Below, piece after piece: positions 17,093 to 28,285 of a stretch of DNA of 64,000 nucleotides. The translations under genes and the position numbers were made by a program. The DNA is taken from assembly GCA_965206975.1 (NCBI GenBank), contig OZ242253.1:124001-188000 (forward strand), written 5' to 3'. The stretch comes from JAAXGI01 sp965206975 (GTDB lineage Bacteria > Gemmatimonadota > Gemmatimonadetes > Longimicrobiales > Gaopeijiaceae). Numbering within the stretch: position 1 is the stretch's first letter; every line of letters starts with the position of its first letter. The notes beneath the pieces were generated by a model. The model was not told the DNA's origin, did no database searches, and saw only the letters and a program-made list of their open reading frames with translations.

Positions 17093-20000
17093 TGCGCACG
17101 GCGGATCGCCACGCGAACCCGGGCCCCGTCGAGTTCGGCGACCCTCGATGCATCGTAGGCGGCGGAGTCGCTGTCCGTCGATACCTCGAGCGCGAGCGTC
17201 TCGCGGGCGATGAACTCCCCGAACCGCGCTGCCGCCGCCTGCACGGGAGGCGGACCCGAAATGGCGAGGTGAATCCGGTCCGTGATCTCGAGCCCCGCGT
17301 CCCTGCGGAGCCGCTGGATCCGGTTGACGAGCTCGCGCGCCGTTCCCTCCGCGACCAGATCGTCGTCGAGCGCCGGGTCGAGTGCGACGAGGTGTCCCTC
17401 ATCTGACTTGACCACGAGGTCGCCGGCCGCGGCCTCCGTGACCTCGAGCCAGTCGACCTCGACGGGGACGCTCCCGCCTTCCACGGCGATGGAGACGGAC
17501 TCGCCCCGCCCGAGCGCCAGGAGTGTCGCCTGGTCGAGCGCCAGGATCGCTTCGGCCGCCGTCCCGCTCTCCTTCTGGAAGCGCGGACCCAAGGCGCGGT
17601 AGTTGGGCCGGGCCCGAAGCTCCACGAGCGCATCGGAAGAGTCCGCAAGGACGATCTCCTTCACGTTCAACTCATCCTTCAGAAGCTCGAGGAGTTGGGG
17701 CCGGAGCGAGAGGCCCTCCGGGAGGAGGGCGTGCAACCTGCGGAGCGGCTGGCGCACCCGGAGCCGCACCTCCTCCCGGGCTGCTCGTCCGAGGCTCACG
17801 AGGATGCGGACGGACGCCATCTCCCGCTCGAGCGCGTCGTCGAGGAGCCCGTCCTCGGGCGAGGGGAAGCTCGCGAGATGCACGGACGCCCCCGCGGTCA
17901 GGCCCCGGTGGATCCAGTCGGAGAAGAGGGGCGTGATCGGCGCCGTCAATCGGGCGACGACGACGAGAGCGTCCCAGAGCGTTCGAAAGGCCGCCCCCGC
18001 GTCCCGGGGATCCGTGTTCCCCCAGAAGCGGGGGCGGGAGCGGCGGACATACCAGTTCGAGAGGTCCTCGTTCACGAAATCGGCGACCGCACGGTAGGCC
18101 GGTGTGAGCTCGTACCGCTCGAGCTCTCTCCCGACTCGCTCGACGGTGCGGTAGAGGCGGGAGAGGAGCCAGCGATCGAGGAGCGTGCGCCCCGCAGGCT
18201 CCTGGTCGCACTCCCCGGGCACCCACGCCTCAACGTTCGCGTAGAGGGCGAAGAACCGGTAGGTGTTCATCGTGGTGTCGAAGAAGCGCCGCGCCGCCTC
18301 CCGCACGCCCTGGGGATCGTAGCACTTCGATGTCCATGGGTGCGACACGGTGATCAGGTACCAGCGGAGCGCATCGCTTCCGAACTCCGCGATCGCATCC
18401 CAGGGATCGACGATATTGCCCCTGGACTTGGACATCTTCCGGCCCTCGGCATCCAGGATCATGTCGTTTACGATCACGTTCTTGAAGGAGGAGCCGCGCC
18501 CGAGCATCGTGCTGATTGCGATCAGCGAATAGAACCATCCGCGCGTCTGATCGAGCGCCTCGCAGATGAAGTCGGCGGGAAAGTGCTCGCGGAAGGCCTC
18601 GTCATTCTCATGGGGCCAGTGCCACTGCGCGTACGGCATCGAGCCGGAATCGAACCAGCCGTCCAGCACCGAGGGGTGACGGCACATCACGCCGTCACAT
18701 TCGGCGCAGCTCCACGTCAATTCGTCGACGTACGGGCGGTGCGGATCGAAGTCGTCGCCGAGCGGTCCGGCCCGCCCGGCGAGCTCCTCCATCGAGCCGA
18801 TCCACTCGACGTGGTCCGGATCGCGGGAGCAGACCCAGACGGGGAGCGGCGTGCCCCAGAAGCGGTCCCGGGAGAGTGCCCAGTCCACGTTGTTCGCAAG
18901 CCAGTCCCCGAACCGCCGCTCCCCCACCTCCGGCGGGTGCCAGGAGACGGTCGCGTTGTTCCTGAGCAGCTCCTCGCGGAGCGTCGAGGTGGCGGCGAAC
19001 CACGAGTCGCGCGCCATGTAGATGAGGGGCGATGCGCAGCGCCAGCAGTGCGGATACGCGTGCGTGACCGACTCGGTCCGAAAGAGCGACCCCTCCTCGC
19101 GCAGCCGTTCGAGGAGGACAGGATCCGCCTCCTTGACGAAGAGCCCGCCCACGAGGGGGACGTCGGGCTGGAAGTGCCCGCGATCATCCACGGGGCGGAG
19201 GAGGGGGAAGCCGTGGCGCACCCCCGCCTCGTAGTCGTCGGCCCCGAAGGCGGGTGCGAGGTGCACGATCCCGGTCCCGTCCGTCGCGGAGACGAAGTCC
19301 TCGGAAACCACCCGCCATCCCTTCTCCAGCTCCTCCTCCCGCACGGCGACGAGATCGAGGGGGCGCCGGTAGCGCATCCCCGCGAGCTCGGCTCCCCGGT
19401 AGCTCCCGATGATCCGGGCGCCCTCGCCGAAGACGGCCTCGACCCTCGCCTTGGCGAGGAGGAGGCGCCGCCCCTCCCACTCGACCTCGGCGTATTCCAA
19501 GTCGTCCCGGACGGCGAGCGCGGTGTTCGAGGGAACGGTCCAGGGCGTCGTCGTCCAGACAAGGAAGGAGCGCTTCCCGGGATCGCGGGCACCGGCCGAA
19601 TCGACGAGATCGCAGAGGAAGTAGAGGGAGGGATCCTCGACCTCCTCGTAGCCTTGCGCCACCTCGTGCGAGGAAAGCGCCGTCCCGCACCTCGGACAGT
19701 AGGGCACCGACTTGTACCCGCGGTAGAGGAGACCGCGGCGGGCCAGTTCCTTGAGGATCCACCACACCGACTCGATGAACTCCGTGTGGAGGGTCACGTA
19801 CGGCCGGGAGTAGTCGAGCCAGTAGCCGATCCTCTCGGAGAAGCGTTCCCACTCCTCCTTGTAGGTGAAGACGGAGTCGCGGCACACCTGGTTGAAGCGG
19901 GCGATCCCGAGCTCCTCGATCTCCGGCTTCCCCGAGATCCCGAGCTTCTGCTCTGCCTCGATCTCGACGGGAAGGCCGTGTGTATCCCATCCCGCGATCC

Positions 20001-20247
20001 GGGTTACCCGGTGGCCTTTCATCGTCCGGTGCCGGCAGACGATATCCTTGATCGTACGGGAGATGATGTGATGGAGCCCCGGCCTCCCGTTCGCCGTCGG
20101 GGGGCCCTCGTAGAAGACGAAGGGCTCCCCCTCCTCCGTCGCGCGGAGCGTCTCCCGGAAGAGGTCCTCCTCTCGCCAGCGGCGAAGGACCTCCTCCTCG
20201 AGGTCGAGGAGCGACGGGGGCAGGTCGGGGTAGGTCACGCGAATCAC
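17089..20247 (-). CDS. ileS: Isoleucyl-tRNA synthetase, type 2
   Basis: 1052 residues. Class I synthetase motifs are present: a HIGH-equivalent GRPGLHHIISRTIKD at about residue 54 and KMSKSRGN at about residue 603. Between them lies the large editing (CP1) domain (SFLVWTTTPWTVPSNTALAV). After KMSKS come the anticodon-binding helices (NEDLSNWYVRRSRPRFWG). The GLHHI form of the first motif and the total length fit the eukaryote-like IleRS2 group, whose known members are insensitive to mupirocin; insensitivity here is inferred, not shown. It charges tRNA-Ile in the cytoplasm. It follows punA by 9 bases and overlaps rluD. Confidence 0.95.
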   Translation of the reverse strand: MIRVTYPDLPPSLLDLEEEVLRRWREEDLFRETLRATEEGEPFVFYEGPPTANGRPGLHHIISRTIKDIVCRHRTMKGHRVTRIAGWDTHGLPVEIEAEQKLGISGKPEIEELGIARFNQVCRDSVFTYKEEWERFSERIGYWLDYSRPYVTLHTEFIESVWWILKELARRGLLYRGYKSVPYCPRCGTALSSHEVAQGYEEVEDPSLYFLCDLVDSAGARDPGKRSFLVWTTTPWTVPSNTALAVRDDLEYAEVEWEGRRLLLAKARVEAVFGEGARIIGSYRGAELAGMRYRRPLDLVAVREEELEKGWRVVSEDFVSATDGTGIVHLAPAFGADDYEAGVRHGFPLLRPVDDRGHFQPDVPLVGGLFVKEADPVLLERLREEGSLFRTESVTHAYPHCWRCASPLIYMARDSWFAATSTLREELLRNNATVSWHPPEVGERRFGDWLANNVDWALSRDRFWGTPLPVWVCSRDPDHVEWIGSMEELAGRAGPLGDDFDPHRPYVDELTWSCAECDGVMCRHPSVLDGWFDSGSMPYAQWHWPHENDEAFREHFPADFICEALDQTRGWFYSLIAISTMLGRGSSFKNVIVNDMILDAEGRKMSKSRGNIVDPWDAIAEFGSDALRWYLITVSHPWTSKCYDPQGVREAARRFFDTTMNTYRFFALYANVEAWVPGECDQEPAGRTLLDRWLLSRLYRTVERVGRELERYELTPAYRAVADFVNEDLSNWYVRRSRPRFWGNTDPRDAGAAFRTLWDALVVVARLTAPITPLFSDWIHRGLTAGASVHLASFPSPEDGLLDDALEREMASVRILVSLGRAAREEVRLRVRQPLRRLHALLPEGLSLRPQLLELLKDELNVKEIVLADSSDALVELRARPNYRALGPRFQKESGTAAEAILALDQATLLALGRGESVSIAVEGGSVPVEVDWLEVTEAAAGDLVVKSDEGHLVALDPALDDDLVAEGTARELVNRIQRLRRDAGLEITDRIHLAISGPPPVQAAAARFGEFIARETLALEVSTDSDSAAYDASRVAELDGARVRVAIRRAQ

Positions 20248-20256
20248 AAGTGGCTT

Positions 20257-21093
20257 CTAGAGGTTGCCCGCCACGTCCCGGATGAGGGCGGTAAGGTGCG
20301 GTTCCGCCTCGGCGGCGGTGCGGATGATGGTCGCGACGTCCGCGACCTCGAGGGCATCGGGAAGGCAGAGATCCGTCACGATGCTGAGGCCGAGGACGCG
20401 CATCCCCATGTGCCGGGCGACGATGACCTCGGGAACGGTCGACATCCCGACGACGTCCGCCCCCATCGTCCGGAGCATCCGGTACTCGGCCCGAGTCTCC
20501 AGGTTCGGACCCACCACAGCGACGTATACACCGCGCTTCAGGCGAATCCCCCGCTCCGTCGCGGCCCGTAGCACCAGCTCTTGGAGCCCCTTGTCGTAGG
20601 GCTCCGACATGTCCGGGAACCTAGGGCCGAGCTCGTCCAAGTTCGGCCCCACGAGCGGCGTCTCCGCCATCAGGTTGATGTGGTCGTCGAGGAGGACCAG
20701 ATCGCCGAGGGATAGGAGCGGGTCGAGCCCGCCACTTGCGCCCGAGACGACGAGCGTGCCGGCACCCATCATCTTCATGACCCGGACGGGGAACGTCACC
20801 TCCTGGAGCGAGTAGCCCTCGTAGCGGTGAAAGCGGCCCTGCATCGCCACCGCGGGCACCCCCTCGAGCTCTCCCGCGAGGAGGCGCCCGCTATGGGACT
20901 CCACGGTCGAGAGAGGGAAGCCCGGGATCTCCTCGTACGGTATCGCGGCCTCCACCTCCATGGCCTCCCCGAGCCTGCCGAGCCCCGTGCCGAGCACGAC
21001 GGCGATTCTCGGCTCGATCTCCGTACGCGCACGGATCGCGCCGAGGGCAGCGCGAAAGGCCTCGATCGACCCCGAAGGCCCGGCGCCCTTCAT
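20257..21093 (-). CDS. punA: Purine-nucleoside phosphorylase (PNP-I)
   Basis: 278 residues. The trimeric PNP family signatures are seen in order: VLGTGLGRLGEAM, the phosphate-binding HSGRL and GRFHRYEGY, VVSGASGGLDPLLSLGDLVL, GVYVAVVGPNLETRAEYRML and GADVVGMSTVPEVIVARHMG. Glu in NLETRAE and the later Asp/Asn region (VTDLCLP) correspond to the base-binding site. It cleaves purine nucleosides with phosphate to free base and ribose-1-phosphate in salvage. It lies between yggS and ileS on one strand. Confidence 0.93.
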   Translation of the reverse strand: MKGAGPSGSIEAFRAALGAIRARTEIEPRIAVVLGTGLGRLGEAMEVEAAIPYEEIPGFPLSTVESHSGRLLAGELEGVPAVAMQGRFHRYEGYSLQEVTFPVRVMKMMGAGTLVVSGASGGLDPLLSLGDLVLLDDHINLMAETPLVGPNLDELGPRFPDMSEPYDKGLQELVLRAATERGIRLKRGVYVAVVGPNLETRAEYRMLRTMGADVVGMSTVPEVIVARHMGMRVLGLSIVTDLCLPDALEVADVATIIRTAAEAEPHLTALIRDVAGNL

Positions 21094-21193
21094 CGGACTC
21101 GACCCTCCCCGGGAACCTCACCGAGGGAGGAATCCGAGGCGACCAGGCTGCCCGGGCCCTCACTCAACCTGACTGGAAGCCTCGCTTCCACCC

Positions 21194-21889
21194 TCACGGT
21201 CTCCTCCCGAAGATCGCCGAGCCGATGCGCACGATCGTGCTCCCCTCCTCGACGGCCCACTCGTAGTCGTTCGACATCCCCATTGAGAGCTCTCTCCCCC
21301 GGTACGCCGGAAACCGGGCAGCCGCTTCCTCCTGCAATCGTCTCAATCCCCGGAAGGTCGCCCGCAGGATCCCTTCATCCGTCGTAAGCGGGGCCATCGT
21401 CATGAAGCCCCTGACCTCGAGCGAGGGGAGGCCGAGAAGCACCTCGAGCGCCCGCGGGAACTCGGCCGGGGAGAACCCACTTTTCGTCTCCTCCCCCGAG
21501 ACATTCACCTGCACGAGAACCGGGAGCGTCGGGGCACCGGGAGAAGCGGCCCGCTCGAGGCGGTGGGCGAGCCTGAGCGAATCGAGCGAGTGCACGAGCG
21601 AGGCGAGCCCCCGGACCCTCGGAGCCACCCGCTGCTGGAGGTGGCCGATCATGTGCCACTCAACCCTCCCCGGCTGAACGAGACCCGCCTTCTCCTCGAG
21701 CTCCGGGACCCGGTTCTCGCCGACCGCATCGAGCCCTGCCTCGATTGCGGCCTCGACAGCCGCGAAGGGGTGGCCCTTCGTGACGGCCACGACCCGGATC
21801 TCCCGGGGGTCTCGACCCGCCCGCCCCGCCGCTGTCTCGATCCTCCCCCGGATCTCCGGGAGGGTATCGGTGAGCAGCGCCGGGTACAT
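21194..21889 (-). CDS. yggS: YggS/PLPBP family pyridoxal-phosphate homeostasis protein
   Basis: Start ATG at 21889 (MYPALLTDTLPEIRGRIETA) gives 231 residues, the usual family length; the frame is open 33 codons further upstream, but that part is non-homologous and crosses the hairpin at 21949-21979. The PLP-binding Lys is in VVAVTKG, followed by GENRVPELEEK, EWHMIGHLQ, VQVNVSGEETKSGF, MTMAPLT and ELSMGMSNDYEWAVEEGSTIVRIGSAIFG-type landmarks. The protein buffers PLP in the cytoplasm and has no known catalytic activity. It is the first gene after the hairpin and probably starts the yggS-punA-ileS-rluD unit. Confidence 0.92.
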   Translation of the reverse strand: MYPALLTDTLPEIRGRIETAAGRAGRDPREIRVVAVTKGHPFAAVEAAIEAGLDAVGENRVPELEEKAGLVQPGRVEWHMIGHLQQRVAPRVRGLASLVHSLDSLRLAHRLERAASPGAPTLPVLVQVNVSGEETKSGFSPAEFPRALEVLLGLPSLEVRGFMTMAPLTTDEGILRATFRGLRRLQEEAAARFPAYRGRELSMGMSNDYEWAVEEGSTIVRIGSAIFGRRP

Positions 21890-21948
21890 CGGGGCGATCC
21901 TAGCGCACTCGCGGAGCCGACTCGGCGAGCCCCGGCCCCATACGACGG

Positions 21949-21979
21949 AGCCCCACCGGCCCGGTCGGCCGGTGGGGCT
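21949..21979 (-). terminator. Strong stem-loop between tonB and yggS
   Basis: A perfect 13-base-pair inverted repeat, agccccaccggcc at 21949-21961 and ggccggtggggct at 21967-21979, with a 5-base loop. It begins 25 bases after the tonB stop on the minus strand and before the yggS start, so it probably ends the tonB transcript. No T-run follows on the minus strand, so it may act as an mRNA-stabilising or Rho-assisted end rather than a classical intrinsic terminator. Confidence 0.65.
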
Positions 21980-22003
21980 TCTCGCCATAGGGCGCCGGGA
22001 GCG

Positions 22004-22708
22004 TCAGTTCGTCGTGAAGGTTATCGGAACCTGGATCCAAACCGCTACCCGCGCGTCACGGTTCAGCGCAGGGCTGAACTCGAATACCTCGGCAACGCGC
22101 ATCGCCGCCTGATCGAGCTGCTCGAAGCCGGAGCCCTCGGCGACCAGCACGTTCTCGAGAGAGCCCGTGGAGTCGATGAAGAAGTGCATGAGGACCGTGC
22201 CCCCGACGCCGGCGTCCCGGAGCACCGCCGGGTACTCGCGGACGAGTGCGGACTGCACCGCAGTCCGGTTCGTGATCTCGGGCGCCACCTCGTACGGGGT
22301 GAAGGTCGGCTGCGCCGCCACGTCGATCTCGACGGCTTCCGTCGGAGGCGGCGGGAGCTCCTCGATCGGGTTCTGCTCGAAGGTCGTCGGTGCAATCGTC
22401 ACATTCGTGTCGATCGCGGCGCTCGTGACCACGGGATTGGCGGGACGGGCGATCGCGTCCGGAGGCGGCGGGATCTCGATCTCCGGCGGTAGCTCGACGG
22501 CTTCGATCTCGTCCATTGTGAAGGAGATGTCCTCCGCCTCGAGCTCCGGCCAGTACGCCATGATCCCGAAGTGGATCGCCGTCGCCAAGACTATCGAGCC
22601 CCAGAAGAGGGAGCCGAACGACTGCTTGAACCGGTCGTTGGCGGTTTCGAAGATGTCGTCTTGAACCGTTACGGCCTCTGCCCCTGCCGTGTAAAGGTCG
22701 TCGGTCAT
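22004..22708 (-). CDS. tonB: TonB-family energy transducer
   Basis: From the ATG at 22708 (MTDDLYTAGAEAVTV) the protein is 234 residues; this start overlaps the last base of the upstream exbD stop (TAATG). One transmembrane segment (SLFWGSIVLATAIHFGIMAY) is followed by a Pro/Glu-rich periplasmic linker (VELPPEIEIPPPPDAIARP). The TonB_C domain comes last (REYPAVLRDAGVGGTVLMHF, GSLENVLVAEGSGFEQLDQA, AMRVAEVFEFSPALNRDARV). It transmits proton-motive force from ExbB/ExbD to outer-membrane receptors. Last gene of the exbB-exbD-exbD-tonB run. Confidence 0.92.
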   Translation of the reverse strand: MTDDLYTAGAEAVTVQDDIFETANDRFKQSFGSLFWGSIVLATAIHFGIMAYWPELEAEDISFTMDEIEAVELPPEIEIPPPPDAIARPANPVVTSAAIDTNVTIAPTTFEQNPIEELPPPPTEAVEIDVAAQPTFTPYEVAPEITNRTAVQSALVREYPAVLRDAGVGGTVLMHFFIDSTGSLENVLVAEGSGFEQLDQAAMRVAEVFEFSPALNRDARVAVWIQVPITFTTN

Positions 22709-23157
22709 TATCTCCTCTCCGCTGTCATGCGGCGCTCGAGTTCCGTGGCGAATACCACATACACGGCGCCGGAACGCTTGAGCTGCTCCTGCACGAGGTC
22801 GGTGAACCGGTAGGGCACCTGCGAGTCCGCCCTGAGCGATATGATGAGCCGCTGCCCCGACTCGAGCCACGCCGGACCGACGACCGCGGCCACGTCCTGC
22901 ATCGGGACGAGGCGGTCATTGATCCAGACGTCCCCGTTCCGCTCGAGCCAGACGTATAGGATGTTGTCGCGCTTCTCGTCGATCTGCTCCGTCGCGACTG
23001 CGGCGGGCCAGTCGATCGGACGCTCGCGCTCCGTCCGGAACACCGTCGTGACCATGAAGAAGATGAGGAGGAGGAAGGCAATATCGGCGAGCGACGAAGA
23101 TGGGATCTCGCCCGATGCCTTCGACTTCCTCTCGAACCCTGCGCCTTTCAGTCCCAT
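22708..23157 (-). CDS. exbD: ExbD/TolR-family transporter subunit (second copy)
   Basis: 149 residues. The N-terminus has the family pattern IPSSSLADIAFLLLIFFMVT: a single membrane helix with the functional Asp of the proton path. A periplasmic domain follows (ILYVWLERNGDVWINDRLVP, LIISLRADSQVPYRFTDLVQ). It starts 4 bases after the other exbD gene stops. Two non-identical exbD genes before tonB is a frequent arrangement in Bacteroidota and Gemmatimonadota relatives. Confidence 0.92.
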   Translation of the reverse strand: MGLKGAGFERKSKASGEIPSSSLADIAFLLLIFFMVTTVFRTERERPIDWPAAVATEQIDEKRDNILYVWLERNGDVWINDRLVPMQDVAAVVGPAWLESGQRLIISLRADSQVPYRFTDLVQEQLKRSGAVYVVFATELERRMTAERR

Positions 23158-23160
23158 CGA

Positions 23161-23586
23161 TCAGGCCTCCTCGAGTAGCTGGAGCGAGATGCGTTCCGCG
23201 CCCGCGAGCTGCAGGGCGTCGAGTACGGCGATCATGTGCTCGTGGGCGGCATCGGGGTGCGTCTTCACCGCCGCGATCAGATTCGGATTCTCCGCCACGT
23301 TCTGCCGCCACACGCTCTCGACCTGTGACGCGGGCATCTGCTGCTCATCCTCGGACTCGCCGTACCGCACCACGACGACGCCGCTCGGCTGTACCTGAAG
23401 GTGGAGGACGTTTCGCTGCGAGACCTCGACCTCCTCCGCCTCCTCGGGGAGGACGACCCGGAGGCCTGAGTCTCTCGGGAAGACGGTGGTGACGAGGAAA
23501 AAGATCAGGAGAAGGAAGGCGATGTCCGCCATGGACGCGCTGGGGATCTCGTCGCTCACCTTCGACTTCTTGTTCATGATAGCCAC
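23161..23586 (-). CDS. exbD: ExbD/TolR-family transporter subunit (first copy)
   Basis: 141 residues; the start could also be the ATG three codons later. The pattern IPSASMADIAFLLLIFFLVT holds the membrane helix with the proton-path Asp. The periplasmic part (NVLHLQVQPSGVVVVRYGES, LIAAVKTHPDAAHEHMIAVL) resembles the neighbouring paralogue but is clearly diverged, which suggests a heteromeric ExbD pair. It follows exbB by 54 bases. Confidence 0.92.
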   Translation of the reverse strand: MAIMNKKSKVSDEIPSASMADIAFLLLIFFLVTTVFPRDSGLRVVLPEEAEEVEVSQRNVLHLQVQPSGVVVVRYGESEDEQQMPASQVESVWRQNVAENPNLIAAVKTHPDAAHEHMIAVLDALQLAGAERISLQLLEEA

Positions 23587-23640
23587 GAAGCACTCTCCTT
23601 CAGCTGTACTGTAACACTTCGGCCGGCCCGGAGCCGTTGC

Positions 23641-24315
23641 CTATCCGGTCGTCCCGCTGCTCACCCTCTGCACCTTCCCTGCCTTCTCAAGGTCCCAAAC
23701 CAGGTTCAATATCTGCTGCGTGCCCTGTTCCATGTCGACGATGAGCCGATCGATCCGGGTCACGAAGAAGTTGTAACCGATGTTCGTCGGAATCGCTATC
23801 AGGAGCCCGGTCGCGGTCGTGAGGAGCGCAACCTTGATCCCGCCGGCGACGAGCGTCGGATCGACGTCGCCTGCCGTCTCGATCGAGGCGAAGGCCATGA
23901 TCATCCCGGCCACGGTACCGAGGAATCCCATCAGGGGCGCAACGTTCGCCACCGTCGCGAGGATCACGAGGCCGCGCTCGAGGAAGCCGAGCTCGATCGT
24001 GCCCGTCGTGTCGATCGCCTTCTCGAGGTCGCCCTCCTGGTACTCGCCGGCCCTCAGCCGCCTCAGCCCCACGAGGAGGATCGCAGCCGTGGGTCCGGGG
24101 GTCTCCGTGCACCGCCGGATCGCCTCGTCGATCTGCCCGGAGTGGCTCAGCTCGTGCACATCCTCCAGGATGCGGTTCGTGTCCTTATGCGCGATCGTGA
24201 GGGCCCACGCCTTCGCGATGATGACGCCCACGGCGACGAGGGAGCAGACGACCAGGGCGTACATCATCGGACCCCCGTCCGCAAAGAGCGTCATCAGGTT
24301 GTACGATACGTTCAA
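23641..24315 (-). CDS. exbB: MotA/TolQ/ExbB proton channel protein
   Basis: 224 residues with three membrane helices: one near the N-terminus (MMYALVVCSLVAVGVIIAKA), and two in the conserved MotA_ExbB region (LVILATVANVAPLMGFLGTV and VALLTTATGLLIAIPTNIGY). The GLLGTV-like GFLGTVAGMI motif and the Thr/Pro in the last helix are conserved features of the proton-conducting stator. It forms the inner-membrane motor complex with the two ExbD proteins to energise TonB. The 78-base gap from the cdaA stop may hold an internal promoter. Confidence 0.93.
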   Translation of the reverse strand: MNVSYNLMTLFADGGPMMYALVVCSLVAVGVIIAKAWALTIAHKDTNRILEDVHELSHSGQIDEAIRRCTETPGPTAAILLVGLRRLRAGEYQEGDLEKAIDTTGTIELGFLERGLVILATVANVAPLMGFLGTVAGMIMAFASIETAGDVDPTLVAGGIKVALLTTATGLLIAIPTNIGYNFFVTRIDRLIVDMEQGTQQILNLVWDLEKAGKVQRVSSGTTG

Positions 24316-24393
24316 GCTTACACCCCCCTCTCCACCCCGCGTCCAAGGACCGGGGCCCAGGCGTGGACACCCTCACCGACTCATCGGGGGAAT

Positions 24394-25233
24394 CTACGGA
24401 GCGGTTCCCTCCCCTGTCAACGCGGATCCTGGGGAACGCTCCGCCGGGAGCTCGGCCCTCACTTCCGGCCCGACGAGCGTCCCCTCGAGGAGTTCCCGAA
24501 GCCGCTCGGGCTCGACCCCGAGCTCAAGCCGGCCCCGGTGCGCGACCGAGACCCGCGAGGTCTCCTCGCTCACGACGACGACGAGTGCGTCCGACTCCTC
24601 CGAGAGGCCGAGCGCCGCCCGGTGGCGCGTCCCCATCGACTTGTCGTGGAGCGGGGTGGGGGTCAATGGCAGGATCGCGCCCGCCGCCTTGATCCAATCC
24701 CCCTCAATGATCACCGCGCCGTCGTGGAGGGGCGAGCGCGGGGTGAATATCGTCACGAGCATCTCCTTCGAGACGCGCGCCTCGATCGCATTCCCCGTCC
24801 CGGCGTACTCGTCGAGCCCGACGTCGTTCTCGAGCGCGATGATCGCGCCGGACTTCCGCCTCGCCAGGAGCTCGACCGCCTCGACGACCTCGTCGATGAC
24901 GCGCCGTCCCTCAAGCTTCGCGAAGAAGCCGAACATCCTGGTCGCCCCGAGCCGCGCGAGCGCCGCGCGAAGCTCGGGCTGGAAGACGACGAGGGCGGCG
25001 ATCACCCCGAACTGAAAGAGCGTCGCGAGGATCGTTGCGATGAGGGAGAAGTTGAGGAAGCCGGCGAGGAAGTAGACGACGGCGAGGAAGCCCACGCCGA
25101 GGAGCATCTGCATCGCCCGGGTGCGCTGTAGCAGGAGGAGGAGGCGGTAGACGAGGGCGGCGACGATCACGATCTCCACGAGGTCGCCCCACCCGGGCCT
25201 CATGAGCTGGAACTGCTCCCAGAGGACGCTCAC
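24394..25233 (-). CDS. cdaA: Diadenylate cyclase CdaA
   Basis: Starting at GTG 25233, which overlaps the folP stop (GTGA), gives 279 residues. Three N-terminal membrane helices (DLVEIVIVAALVYRLLLLLQ, MLLGVGFLAVVYFLAGFL, SLIATILATLFQFGVIAALV) precede a DisA_N cyclase domain. Catalytic motifs are SPLHDGAVII (DGA) and GTRHRAALGLSEESDAL (RHR). It makes c-di-AMP from two ATP at the membrane. c-di-AMP commonly regulates K+ uptake and cell-wall homeostasis; the RCK K+ channel gene at 32.8 kb is a possible downstream target, which is my inference only. Confidence 0.94.
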   Translation of the reverse strand: MSVLWEQFQLMRPGWGDLVEIVIVAALVYRLLLLLQRTRAMQMLLGVGFLAVVYFLAGFLNFSLIATILATLFQFGVIAALVVFQPELRAALARLGATRMFGFFAKLEGRRVIDEVVEAVELLARRKSGAIIALENDVGLDEYAGTGNAIEARVSKEMLVTIFTPRSPLHDGAVIIEGDWIKAAGAILPLTPTPLHDKSMGTRHRAALGLSEESDALVVVVSEETSRVSVAHRGRLELGVEPERLRELLEGTLVGPEVRAELPAERSPGSALTGEGTAP

Positions 25234-26122
25234 GGGCTCGCCCACCCGGCGCTCGCGACCGCGTGGGCGATGGTGAGCGCCTCGACCGAGGGGCGGACGT
25301 CGTGGACCCGAAAGAGCCGGGCGCCGCCCTGATACGCGATCACGCACGCTGCGGCCGTGCCGACGGCCCGCTCCTTCGGCGGGACCCCGAGGAGCTCCCC
25401 GAGGAAGCTCTTTCGGCTCGGCCCCACCATCACGGGGAAGCCGGCCTCGAGGAGGCGGGGGAGCGCCCCGAGGAGCGCCACGCTCTGCGCGGCCGACTTG
25501 GCGAAGCCGAGGCCTGGATCGAGGACGATCGAAGCGGGCCGGATCCCGGCATCCCGCGCCCGCGCCACGGCACCCTCCAGCTCTACTCGGACCTCGCCGG
25601 CGAGATCCGAGTAGAGGGCCCGGCTCCGCATGTCTTCGGGCGTGCCCCGCATGTGCATGAGGATGATCCCCGCCCCGGAACCCGCGACGACGGGGGCGAG
25701 CGCAGGATCGAAGGCGAGCCCGGAGACGTCGTTCACGATACTCGCGCCGGCGCCGAGCGCGGCGCGTGCGACCGCGGACTTCCGAGTATCGACGGAGACG
25801 GGGACCGGGAGGCGCCGAGCGAGCGCCTCGACGATCGGGATGACCCGGCGAAGCTCCTCCTCGACGGGGACGGAGCGCGCACCCGGGCGCGTCGATTCAC
25901 CCCCGACGTCGAGGAGGGCGGCCCCTTCCCGGACCAGCTCAGTGGCCCGTCGGATCGCGGCCTCGACGGTGGCGGTCTCGCCCCCGTCGGAGAAGGAGTC
26001 CGACGTCACGTTGAGGATCCCCGCGACGACGGGAGCCGCGAGCGGGAGTGAGCCACCGGCGATCTCCCAGACCGGGATGGGGCGGGGCGGGACGAGTGTC
26101 GGGGCGGTGGCTGGCGACTCCC

Positions 26123-26126
<4 letters not shown>
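25230..26126 (-). CDS. folP: Dihydropteroate synthase
   Basis: 298 residues. Signatures are VAGILNVTSDSFSDGG near residue 38, LLDVGGESTRPGA, SVDTRKSAVARAALGAGASI (with IVNDVSG next), ILMHMRGTPEDM, ILDPGLGFAKSAAQS and FPVMVGPSRKSFLGELL. These cover the pterin and sulfonamide/pABA sites of the TIM-barrel enzyme. It condenses 6-hydroxymethyl-dihydropterin diphosphate with pABA. The start overlaps the ftsH stop by 4 bases (ATGA) and the stop overlaps cdaA (GTGA), so all three are translationally coupled. Confidence 0.95.
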
Positions 26127-28237
<2,111 letters not shown>

Positions 28238-28285
28238 GAAGAGGAAGCTCTCCCCGGTTGTATCCCCGCACAAGAACCTCGGGGC

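Noticed and set aside
17695..20571. Very long open frame (about 958 codons) on the plus strand opposite ileS
   Set aside because: It is an antisense shadow produced by high GC and third-position bias in ileS; its translation is Arg/Glu/Pro-rich with no domain.
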